A stretch of 12,929 nucleotides of DNA from JBFMGS01 sp040752635 (lineage in GTDB: Bacteria; Bacillota; SHA-98; UBA4971): NCBI GenBank assembly GCA_040752635.1, contig JBFMGS010000057.1, positions 1 through 12,929 of the forward strand. Direction: 5' to 3'. The notes under the pieces were generated by a model, which was not told where the DNA came from, did not search any database, and saw only the letters and a program-made list of their open reading frames with translations. Below are positions 7,388 through 12,929 of the stretch, one piece after another (within the stretch, counting starts at the first letter, position 1; each line of letters begins with the position of its first letter). The translations under genes and the position numbers were made by a program.

Positions 7388-8482
7388 CTACTTGTTGTTT
7401 AGATCCGATCCTGTATATCCCGCTGTCGATGCAGATCTGGGTTCCCCGGTTGACTGTCTCACCACAAGTCGTGGGGTGATAACCTGGTCCCGGACTTCAC
7501 GAAATGTCATCGCATCCAGGAGCGCCAGCATACTCATACGCCCTATCTCATACTTGGGCTGGTCCACCGTGGTGAGCGGCACCTCAAGTTGAGGCGCGAT
7601 AGACAGGTTGTCGTAGCCAACAATCGCCACGTCACCAGGGACCGAAAGCCCGAGTTCTCTGACAGCTCTCATCGCACCCCAGGCACCCATATCGCTGCAC
7701 GCAAAGATAGCTGTGGGGGGATCTTTCATAGCTAATAGCTTTCTAGCCGCAGAGTAACCCTGCTCCCAATCATAATCGGCATTAATTACCAAGGTATCAT
7801 CCAGCTCTATACCATACCTGCAGAGGGCTTCAACATACCCTCTGAATCTATCACGCCCCTGGTCAAAACCTTCGTCCTGCGCACTCAGGTGCGCTATCCG
7901 TCTATGCCCCAGGTTGATCAGGTGTTCTGTAGCAATAAAGCCTCCGTGGAAGTTGTCAACGGAGATTTGGGCGTATCTTGCCTTATCCGATACATTCAAA
8001 ACTCCAACAACAGCAGTGCCCCCCTCGTAGAGCTCGTTCAGGAAACTGATGTTCCTTGTACTACTCGGACTTACAATGATGCCATCTACATCACGCTCTT
8101 TCAAGACCTGCAAGAAGCGGGCTTCTTTGTCAGAGTCGTCATTGGTGGTATAAAGGAGCATATTGTATCCTTCTTGCTCGGACACATCCTGTATTCCCTG
8201 GATCACATCCGCGAAAAACGAGCTAACTGCAGATTCAATGACCAGACCAAACAGGTATGTCTGTCTAGTCTTGAGTCCCCGTGCAATAAGATCCGGTTTG
8301 TAGTCCAGCCCGCGAGCTACCGCCCTCACCCTCCCCCTCGTCGACTCGCTTACACGACCTTCATCCTTGCCGCTCAATACCAGGGAAGCAGTACAGACCG
8401 ATACACCCGCCCGCTCTGCTACATCTCTCAAGGTTACCCGCCTGGTGACGGGTTTCTGACTGTTGCTCCTTCTATCAGTCAC
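7388..8482 (-). CDS. LacI-family transcriptional regulator
   Basis: About 364 residues. The N-terminal helix-turn-helix (VTLRDVAERAGVSVCTASLV, about residues 16-35) and hinge region (YKPDLIARGLKTR) are followed by a periplasmic-binding-protein-like ligand domain with the family segments VDGIIVSPS, LGHRRIAHLS, AIFACSDMGAWGAMRA and VAIVGYDN. It should bind DNA as a dimer and respond to a sugar or sugar phosphate. I prefer GTG at 8480-8482, seven bases after GGGGG; the frame opens with TTG at 8486-8488, but that leaves only a two-base spacer. It lies 24 bases after the acetyltransferase gene and 24 bases before the next isomerase/epimerase gene, so it is probably co-transcribed and autoregulated. 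Likely targets are the two GTTAAACGTTTAT sites upstream of the cluster and of the FAD oxidoreductase; that link is inference. Confidence 0.93.
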   Translation of the reverse strand: MTDRRSNSQKPVTRRVTLRDVAERAGVSVCTASLVLSGKDEGRVSESTRGRVRAVARGLDYKPDLIARGLKTRQTYLFGLVIESAVSSFFADVIQGIQDVSEQEGYNMLLYTTNDDSDKEARFLQVLKERDVDGIIVSPSSTRNISFLNELYEGGTAVVGVLNVSDKARYAQISVDNFHGGFIATEHLINLGHRRIAHLSAQDEGFDQGRDRFRGYVEALCRYGIELDDTLVINADYDWEQGYSAARKLLAMKDPPTAIFACSDMGAWGAMRAVRELGLSVPGDVAIVGYDNLSIAPQLEVPLTTVDQPKYEIGRMSMLALLDAMTFREVRDQVITPRLVVRQSTGEPRSASTAGYTGSDLNNK

Positions 8483-8506
8483 TTTCAAACCCCCGAAAAC
8501 CCTTGC

Positions 8507-9277
8507 TTACAGACACAAGTAGCGAGGCTCCTTGCGGAGTTTTTCTACCAAGAACTCTATCATAGGTAAGGACTTAATCAACCGCAGAGTGGAGGCACCA
8601 ACCTTGCCCATGCGCATAATACCCAGATCCAACAACTCCTTGTCTATACGCTCAAAACATCTGGGCGTACCCCAGTCGTGCAAATACAGAGGTTCAATGC
8701 GCCTGTTCCCCTCATAATCAATGATAATGGTGTCTACTGGATCCTTTTGCATGTGATACGGTGCCTCAGCGATCTCTTCTGCAGTATGAATCGTAGTATT
8801 CGAGCCCTGGCCGACACCGACGAGGAGAATGAAACCACCCATCTGCGCCAGACGATAGTATGGCGATTCCACCCCGCAAGGGGTGAGTGAATGTTCATGC
8901 CCCTCAATCAAGGCGCCGACAATCGATCCTATGCCACATACTGAATGCGTAGGATGCAGGCTCCTTCGAGCCTTCGGCCTTTTCATGAACTCCGTGGGAA
9001 TGCGGCCCGTCCAGCAGGGCGTATTCCTGACATCGAAGACAGGCGGGCTCGTTGGACCATCCTCGCGCCTTCCTGTGAGAGTAGGTACAAGTACCGCTCC
9101 CTCTGGACCGGTGGCATCAAGCAAGGCATCAATCACGGTATCGGCACCGCCTGTTACGTACCCAAAACTGCTGAGTGAACTATGAACCAGTACGCCGTCA
9201 CCCTCCCTGATGCCTAGATCCCTGAGGCCGGATACAATCTCATCCTTAGTGACGCCATGAATCTGACTTGCGTCCAT
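8507..9277 (-). CDS. AAC(3)-family N-acetyltransferase (YokD/FrbF-like)
   Basis: A 256-residue acetyl-CoA-dependent N-acetyltransferase of the antibiotic_NAT fold. Seen from the chosen start: VHSSLSSFG (H32) with the following GG, LHPTHSVCGIG (108-117), and LLVGVGQGSNTTIHTAEE, which carries the catalytic-type H164 and E167. The size fits the family. The start is ATG at 9275-9277, with GGAGG nine bases upstream; an ATG two codons earlier is too close to that site. The frame remains open to 9448, but that extension is a shadow of a permease fragment in another frame. Membership in a LacI/isomerase/dehydrogenase cluster suggests an amino-sugar or aminocyclitol-like small molecule, not a resistance role. 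No sequence feature proves the substrate. Confidence 0.9.
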   Translation of the reverse strand: MDASQIHGVTKDEIVSGLRDLGIREGDGVLVHSSLSSFGYVTGGADTVIDALLDATGPEGAVLVPTLTGRREDGPTSPPVFDVRNTPCWTGRIPTEFMKRPKARRSLHPTHSVCGIGSIVGALIEGHEHSLTPCGVESPYYRLAQMGGFILLVGVGQGSNTTIHTAEEIAEAPYHMQKDPVDTIIIDYEGNRRIEPLYLHDWGTPRCFERIDKELLDLGIMRMGKVGASTLRLIKSLPMIEFLVEKLRKEPRYLCL

Positions 9278-9286
9278 ACGCATTCT

Positions 9287-9291
9287 CCTCC
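9287..9291 (-). promoter_or_regulatory. Ribosome binding site deciding the acetyltransferase start
   Basis: GGAGG lies nine bases before ATG 9275-9277 but only three before ATG 9281-9283. It therefore supports the shorter, 256-residue protein. Confidence 0.7.
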
Positions 9292-9333
9292 GACCAGCCG
9301 TGCCCGGTTTAGGTGAACCAGACTTGCAGGTAT

Positions 9334-9459
9334 TCAGCCTTTCATCCTCGTAAGGGTAATTCCCCGGATGAACGTCCTCTGTGCAAAAAAGAAGAGGATC
9401 ACAGTGGGAAGCACCATTAGAGAGGCGACAGCCATCACCAGGAACCACAGATCACTGGT
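9334..9459 (-). pseudogene. C-terminal remnant of a carbohydrate ABC transporter permease (MalG type)
   Basis: In a frame different from the overlapping upstream extension of the acetyltransferase, 41 codons ending in TGA at 9334-9336 read as the tail of a MalG-type sugar permease. The segments are SDLWFLVMAVASLMVLP, then TVILFFFAQRTFIRGI, then TLTRMKG before the stop. One hydrophobic transmembrane helix followed by QRxFxxGI and a KG terminus is the standard end of this family. An in-frame TAA at 9460-9462 precedes it, so the other five or so membrane helices are absent. Its stop lies 56 bases before the acetyltransferase start, as in an intact permease-acetyltransferase operon. A deletion between the isomerase/epimerase and this tail, or a misjoined assembly, explains it. 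Confidence 0.8.
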
Positions 9460-9502
9460 TTATGCCTATCTTCACGGGCTCACCCTTTCTATGGAAACGT
9501 CT

Positions 9503-10357
9503 TCACAGAATACCTTGCAGGAACCACACTGCTTCCCGAATGTCCTTCTCTGGATCCTCCCCGACCTCCCGCTCGATGGTGAAGAAGCCCTTGTAGCCGA
9601 TATCCTCCAGAGCTTTCACGTAACGGGGAAAGTCCACTTGGCCCTGACCTAGGGGCGTTTCGACAAAGTAATCCGACAGCCGGAGGTCGCCGATCCCGCC
9701 TTCCGCGAAGAAGTTGTAGATTACCTCGGGATCCTCCTGTTTTTTCATGATCCCGTCCTTGGCATGAGTATGCACGATATAATCCCGAAGGTTGTAGACC
9801 CCCGCCACCGGGTCCTCTCCGGTAACCATCACCAGGTTGGCCGGATCATAATTAACGCCGATTCCCCTCGTGCCCAGGCTGTCCAGAAACTCTTTGAGCA
9901 GGGCAGTCTTCTCCGGCCCGGTTTCTACGGCGAAGGAGCCTCCCGTCCGCTCGGCAAGCTCTCCCAGCTCCCGGCAGGCCTCCTGCATGATCTTCCACTT
10001 TTCCGAGTTGCGATCCCCAGGCACTACGCCGATGTGGGTCGTGACAATCTGCGTTTCCAGATCCCTTGCCAGTTCGAGGATGCGCTTGGACTTCTCGATC
10101 TTCCAGGTGTTCTCTTCCCTGCGCTCAAAACCGTGGCCTCCCAGATCCCCGCACAGAGCGGAAACCACCAGACCGTTGGACTTGATGAAGTCCAGGAGCT
10201 CCCGCCGCGCCGCCGGTCTAAGGTTCTCCGGATCCATCTCCCCGCAGACCGCGTAAAGCTGGATACCGGCCGCTCCCACCTCTTTGGCCTTCTTGATTCC
10301 CTCCCGCAGGCCGCTCCGGAAAGAATCCACCATGACGCCGATGCGGTCTTTTCCCAT
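9503..10357 (-). CDS. Sugar phosphate isomerase/epimerase (TIM barrel)
   Basis: A 284-residue xylose-isomerase-like TIM-barrel protein that should interconvert sugar or sugar-phosphate isomers with a divalent metal. Likely metal ligands on the barrel strands are E145 (FAVETG), D171 (VNYDPANL), H196/H198 (IVHTHAKD) and E262 (FTIERE). The segment GQGQVDFPRYVKALEDIGY is typical of the family. The start is ATG at 10355-10357 with GGAGG nine bases upstream; the frame stays open to 10465 but the added 36 residues look non-coding. It is the first gene after the candidate LacI operator at 10510-10519 and probably heads the acetyltransferase-LacI-isomerase-dehydrogenase transcript. It differs clearly from the interrupted isomerase at 6979-7363, so the cluster has two distinct isomerase/epimerases. 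Confidence 0.92.
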   Translation of the reverse strand: MGKDRIGVMVDSFRSGLREGIKKAKEVGAAGIQLYAVCGEMDPENLRPAARRELLDFIKSNGLVVSALCGDLGGHGFERREENTWKIEKSKRILELARDLETQIVTTHIGVVPGDRNSEKWKIMQEACRELGELAERTGGSFAVETGPEKTALLKEFLDSLGTRGIGVNYDPANLVMVTGEDPVAGVYNLRDYIVHTHAKDGIMKKQEDPEVIYNFFAEGGIGDLRLSDYFVETPLGQGQVDFPRYVKALEDIGYKGFFTIEREVGEDPEKDIREAVWFLQGIL

Positions 10358-10366
10358 AATCGTCTG

Positions 10367-10371
10367 CCTCC
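10367..10371 (-). promoter_or_regulatory. Ribosome binding site deciding the isomerase/epimerase start
   Basis: GGAGG, nine bases before ATG 10355-10357, sets a 284-residue protein of normal family length in place of the longer open frame. Confidence 0.75.
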
Positions 10372-10507
10372 GCAATTCCATTCTATCAGCACCCGGTCTA
10401 CGCCCTGTTTCTGAAGCTCTTACCTGACTATTCAACCCGCTCATTTGATGCGGAACACTCAACATGAATCATTCAACCTATCTGACGGATCTCCTTCACA
10501 ATTTGAA

Positions 10508-10536
10508 AATAAACGTTTAACATCACCGTCGCTCAA
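10508..10536 (-). promoter_or_regulatory. Candidate sigma-A promoter of the isomerase-led cluster
   Basis: On the minus strand TTGAGC (10531-10536) and TTTATT (10508-10513) are separated by exactly 17 bases. Each matches the consensus hexamers at four of six positions. The TAAACGTTTA palindrome overlaps the -10 and spacer, as expected for a repressed promoter. It lies about 150 bases before the isomerase/epimerase start. Confidence 0.4.
10510..10519. promoter_or_regulatory. Candidate LacI-type operator, copy 1
   Basis: TAAACGTTTA is a perfect 10-bp palindrome with the central CG typical of LacI-family operators. On the minus strand it reads GTTAAACGTTTAT over 13 bases, identical to the site at 12600-12612 read on the plus strand. 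It lies between the FAD oxidoreductase gene and the isomerase-led cluster. Confidence 0.6.
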
Positions 10537-10594
10537 ACCTTTTTTGCCAGCACTCCTGCATGCATGATTGGACGGCCGACCAAAACGAATCTCT

Positions 10595-12343
10595 CTAGAC
10601 CTCGGAGACCCGTTCCGCCACAGCCCGGGCGAGTCGGACGGCATACTCTGCCCGGGTCAGGCCAGAACCGTCCCCGACATCCACCCCGGCCCGCCCGCTC
10701 CAAGCTTGTGCGGTATCCGTGCCAACGGGACGCTGCGGGTGAAAGAGGAGATCCGTCGGTTCCCCTGAGATAACCCCCTGCACCGCCAGGGTTTGCACCG
10801 CTACAAATGCCGGGTGACCACTGGGCAGATCCTCAAACCAGTAAAGAGGAATGCCGTTGCGCGCCAGTTCCTCCTGGTAACTGCGGAGCAACCGCTTGTC
10901 ATGGTATACCCGGGCGCAAGACACCCCATGGTCCAGGGCAAAAGCCGCGAGGGCTCCCGCCGACTCACCAATGTTCCACTCTACGGGATGCAGGCGGTAG
11001 GCGCCGTTGGTGATGTGGGTGGTGCCTATGTTTTTCGCCCCGGCCACCAAGTTGTCAACCTCGGGGCTCAGGAGCGCCCCCAGTGGAATCTGGAAGGGGC
11101 GAAGCGTCTGGTGGCTACCCGGCCGCAGGTCGTTATTGCAGCATCTGTGTATATCGACGTAAATGTAGAACCCGATGCCGACAGAATCGTGGTGCAATTG
11201 GGCGCGGCTGCCCGGGTTGTAGGCGGCGACAATCTCCTGCTCACGGATGGTGTGGTAGGCTTTCAGCCGGCGCGATTCCCGTATGTACGGGTGCTGTGCC
11301 AGGCCGTCCGCCGTCCCCATGATATCCGGCCGGAGCTTGAGTTCCGGATAGCCGTGACCACCGTCGTCCCGCGGCGCCTCGGTCTGCAGCCAGTACAGAA
11401 AGCCAAGCGCCAGCCGCTTCGCTTCATCCAGCCGCATGACCAAAAGCTCGGGCGGTGCGTCGATGATGTTCCCCCCGTAATAATCGTTGGCCGGCCAGTT
11501 GATCATGGCGATGTCATGCGGGAACTGGCCGCCGGCAAAGAGAGAGGCGTCGATGAGGCGGCGGTAGGTCCAGAATGGAAGCCCGATGGGGCCCCCGCCG
11601 GCGAACATCTTGTATCCTTCAAGGGAATAAGGCTGGCGGTCCCGGAACTGTTCATAACCCTTGGGTCTTGCAATCACATGGTTTTCGCCGGGGCGGTACT
11701 CGACTGCAAACGGGTAAGTAAATGATTGCACCGCCTCGGGGTCCCCCTCCGCCGGCGCGCTGGGTTCGTTGGTCTCCGCGAAGGATTCCATGCCACTACG
11801 ATAGGGCACACCGGCCAGCGGCAGCAGGTCTCCGAGCTCCGAGGCGTCGATCATCGCAGCTGCCTCGATGCGGGTCTCCTCGCCGGTGTCCAGGTTGCGG
11901 ACGATGACGGCCTGGATGCGGGAATCCCGCCGCTCGACCGCCGTGGGTTCTGTTCGGTAGAAGACTGTGAGCAACCCGTCCTCCAGAGCTGGCGCAAGCA
12001 TATCCCGGAGGACCTGCACCGCGACCTTGGGTTCGAAGCAGAGCGGACTGACCCAACCGCCGCCCGGATTCAGGTGTTCGTGGTCTCGCACTAGCTGATA
12101 GTTCTGGCGATAATGCGCCCGGATGCGACGCCTGAACTCGTTATACGCTTCCGTCCCACCAAAATGCTCAATGTATTGGTGCTCGTCCAGGGCGGAAACG
12201 CCCTGGGAGGTCGCCTGGCCGCCCAGCCAGCGTGTGGGTTCGGTTACGATCACCCTGCGGCCCAGCGCACAGGCTCGCAGGGCGGCAGCCGTCCCGCCCA
12301 TCCCCCCGCCGACCACGAGAATGTCGCACTGCAATTGAAGCAC
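10595..12343 (-). CDS. FAD-dependent oxidoreductase (FAD_oxidored family) with SLH-like C-terminus
   Basis: A 582-residue flavoprotein. The N-terminal dinucleotide fold is DILVVGGGMGGTAAA (G12-x-G14-x-x-G17), followed by VIVTEPTRWLGGQATSQGVS and ALDEHQYIEHFGGT, hallmarks of the FAD_oxidored group often mislabelled xanthan lyase. AAAMIDASELGDLLPLAGV and VDNLVAGAKNIGTTHITNGA are further family blocks. It probably oxidises a carbohydrate-derived substrate; none is assignable. Residues 497-582 (WFEDLPSGHPAFVAVQTLA, GVISG, then LTRAEYAVRLARA) resemble an S-layer homology repeat with an insertion, yet no signal peptide is visible. The start is GTG; AAAGGAG lies about 13 bases upstream, a rather long spacing. 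A candidate operator lies about 260 bases upstream, and 237 bases separate its stop from the next gene's start. Confidence 0.9.
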   Translation of the reverse strand: MLQLQCDILVVGGGMGGTAAALRACALGRRVIVTEPTRWLGGQATSQGVSALDEHQYIEHFGGTEAYNEFRRRIRAHYRQNYQLVRDHEHLNPGGGWVSPLCFEPKVAVQVLRDMLAPALEDGLLTVFYRTEPTAVERRDSRIQAVIVRNLDTGEETRIEAAAMIDASELGDLLPLAGVPYRSGMESFAETNEPSAPAEGDPEAVQSFTYPFAVEYRPGENHVIARPKGYEQFRDRQPYSLEGYKMFAGGGPIGLPFWTYRRLIDASLFAGGQFPHDIAMINWPANDYYGGNIIDAPPELLVMRLDEAKRLALGFLYWLQTEAPRDDGGHGYPELKLRPDIMGTADGLAQHPYIRESRRLKAYHTIREQEIVAAYNPGSRAQLHHDSVGIGFYIYVDIHRCCNNDLRPGSHQTLRPFQIPLGALLSPEVDNLVAGAKNIGTTHITNGAYRLHPVEWNIGESAGALAAFALDHGVSCARVYHDKRLLRSYQEELARNGIPLYWFEDLPSGHPAFVAVQTLAVQGVISGEPTDLLFHPQRPVGTDTAQAWSGRAGVDVGDGSGLTRAEYAVRLARAVAERVSEV

Positions 12344-12501
12344 GAGTCTGCACCGTCTCCTTTCCGGTACGCGGGTTCACCTTCAGCCGCGGACGCGCAG
12401 GCTAAGAGCGCTACCTCCAGACCCGGTAGCCCGTCCTCCCGGTGGCAGTGAGCACGAATCCAACGCATGGTGCCGACGCGGATAATGTCAACACTAGTCA
12501 C
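12250..12501 (-). other. Short GTG open frame with good ribosome site, possible truncated gene start
   Basis: GTG at 12499-12501 follows AAAGGAGA by about six bases and opens TSVDIIRVGTMRWIRAH. I do not recognise it. The frame runs 83 codons but overlaps the first 94 bases of the FAD gene out of frame, so only the first 50 or so codons could be real. It may be the surviving start of a deleted gene, or chance. Its ribosome site directly follows the Gfo/Idh/MocA remnant stop. Confidence 0.2.
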
Positions 12502-12513
12502 TTTGCGTCTCCT

Positions 12514-12567
12514 TTACCTACCACACAGGCGCAGGGCCAGGTCGAGGGATTCATAGCCATCCTCTGT
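12514..12567 (-). pseudogene. C-terminal remnant of a second Gfo/Idh/MocA oxidoreductase
   Basis: Seventeen codons ending in TAA at 12514-12516 read TEDGYESLDLALRLCGR. This matches AEDGYESLKIALAAYESS near the end of the dehydrogenase at 5815-6915. The DNA also agrees closely (GAGGATGG-TATGAATCCCT in both, one base differing at the dash). The frame upstream (KRLTRKQWSAQSNQ) no longer resembles the family, so nearly the whole gene is missing. It marks a deletion or rearrangement scar upstream of the FAD gene. Confidence 0.65.
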
Positions 12568-12600
12568 TTGGTTGCTCTGGGCCGACCATTGTTTGCGCGT

Positions 12601-12610
12601 TAAACGTTTA
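12601..12610. promoter_or_regulatory. Candidate LacI-type operator, copy 2
   Basis: A second perfect TAAACGTTTA palindrome, inside the 13-base GTTAAACGTTTAT shared with 10510-10519 in the opposite orientation. An A/T-rich TATATAA lies immediately before it on the minus strand and could be part of a promoter for the remnant/FAD transcript. Confidence 0.55.
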
Positions 12611-12676
12611 TATAGAATACGACAGAAACCCCGAAATTCCTTCTTTGGTCGTGCGCTCCACGGGATTCCAACATTG

Positions 12677-12712
12677 CCAGGTTTACATCTGGGGTCAAGT
12701 AAGAAAACCTGG
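12677..12712. repeat. Inverted repeat, 8-bp stem
   Basis: CCAGGTTT (12677-12684) and AAACCTGG (12705-12712) are perfect inverted copies around a 20-base loop. No T-run follows on either strand, so it is not a standard terminator. Role unknown. Confidence 0.5.
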
Positions 12713-12870
12713 ACCGATGTGGGATGCCATCTTCACATGGATTGTCTCAGTAAACAGAAGGACAAGAGGACAACAAATGGTATGGTACCCCTATTGCCGG
12801 TCGAGAAACGATTGCCCCGCAAATGATGTTGACAGGGTCCGCGTGAGTGGAGGTTTCCTCTTCTTGCCCC

Positions 12871-12913
12871 TGCAAGACCCCAATGAGGCCCGTAGTAGCG
12901 CCCGGGGTCTGCA
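12871..12913. repeat. Inverted repeat at window edge, 10-bp stem with a bulge
   Basis: TGCAAGACCCC (12871-12881) pairs with GGGGTCTGCA (12904-12913) apart from one bulged A, around a 22-base loop. It could be part of a structured RNA or the end of a mobile element just outside the window; the sequence does not decide. Confidence 0.4.
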
Positions 12914-12929
12914 CCCGATCTCCGAGGAA

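Larger units (their letters stand above)
12568..12929. other. About 360 bases with no recognisable gene
   Basis: This stretch to the window edge holds a candidate operator and two inverted repeats. At the edge there is an open frame on each strand: a plus-strand GTG at about 12844 (SGGFLFLPLQDPNEARSS) and a minus-strand frame entering from outside and stopping near 12750. Neither resembles a family I know, and they cannot be judged without the adjoining sequence. Confidence 0.5.

Noticed and set aside
8507..9277. Aminoglycoside resistance gene
   Set aside because: Family membership alone does not show resistance, and the neighbours are carbohydrate genes with no resistance or mobile-element context.
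9278..9448. 57-residue N-terminal extension of the acetyltransferase
   Set aside because: It is the out-of-frame shadow of the permease tail, and the ribosome site supports the start at 9277.
10793..11725. 310-codon plus-strand open frame
   Set aside because: Antisense to the well-supported FAD oxidoreductase; no recognisable motifs.
1..12929. CRISPR arrays, tRNA or rRNA genes, complete insertion sequences
   Set aside because: I found no regularly spaced repeats, no cloverleaf or rRNA sequence, and no transposase frame.

Overview
The window is a stretch of a draft or metagenome-derived bacterial scaffold; a run of exactly 100 N at 7037-7136 is a conventional scaffolding gap, not a measured one. 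Every gene I can support is on the minus strand, so transcription runs from high to low coordinates. Strong GGAGG-type ribosome sites, frequent GTG starts, a tungsten/molybdenum aldehyde:ferredoxin oxidoreductase, an [FeFe] hydrogenase and a LacI-type regulator suggest a strictly anaerobic, fermentative, Bacillota-like (clostridial) organism. I cannot place it more precisely.

Region 1 (1-5623) is a very tight four-gene operon. Its order is CpI-like [FeFe] hydrogenase, 16-cysteine four-cluster ferredoxin, aldehyde:ferredoxin oxidoreductase, and a COG0402 deaminase of the 5'-deoxyadenosine/S-adenosylhomocysteine type. Junctions are a TGATG overlap, a 6-base gap, and a stop codon directly abutting a start codon. 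The layout suggests one redox unit that takes electrons from an aldehyde through a protein wire to protons, or runs in reverse with H2. The deaminase hints that the aldehyde could come from radical-SAM by-product salvage. This is the most interesting system here.

A nested-stem terminator (5688-5732) separates this operon from Region 2 (5815-10357), a LacI-controlled carbohydrate-type cluster. In transcription order it holds a sugar phosphate isomerase/epimerase, a hidden fragment of a sugar ABC permease, an AAC(3)-family acetyltransferase, the LacI regulator, a second isomerase/epimerase interrupted by the N gap, and a Gfo/Idh/MocA dehydrogenase.

Region 3 (10595-12929) has a large FAD-dependent oxidoreductase with an SLH-like tail. 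Upstream of it are the tail of a vanished second Gfo/Idh/MocA gene and about 360 bases without a recognisable gene. Two copies of GTTAAACGTTTAT, in opposite orientation, lie upstream of the isomerase and of the oxidoreductase. They are good candidate operators for the LacI protein. The two gene tails and possible short gene starts indicate that this accessory sugar locus has been reshaped by deletions, or that the assembly joined pieces.
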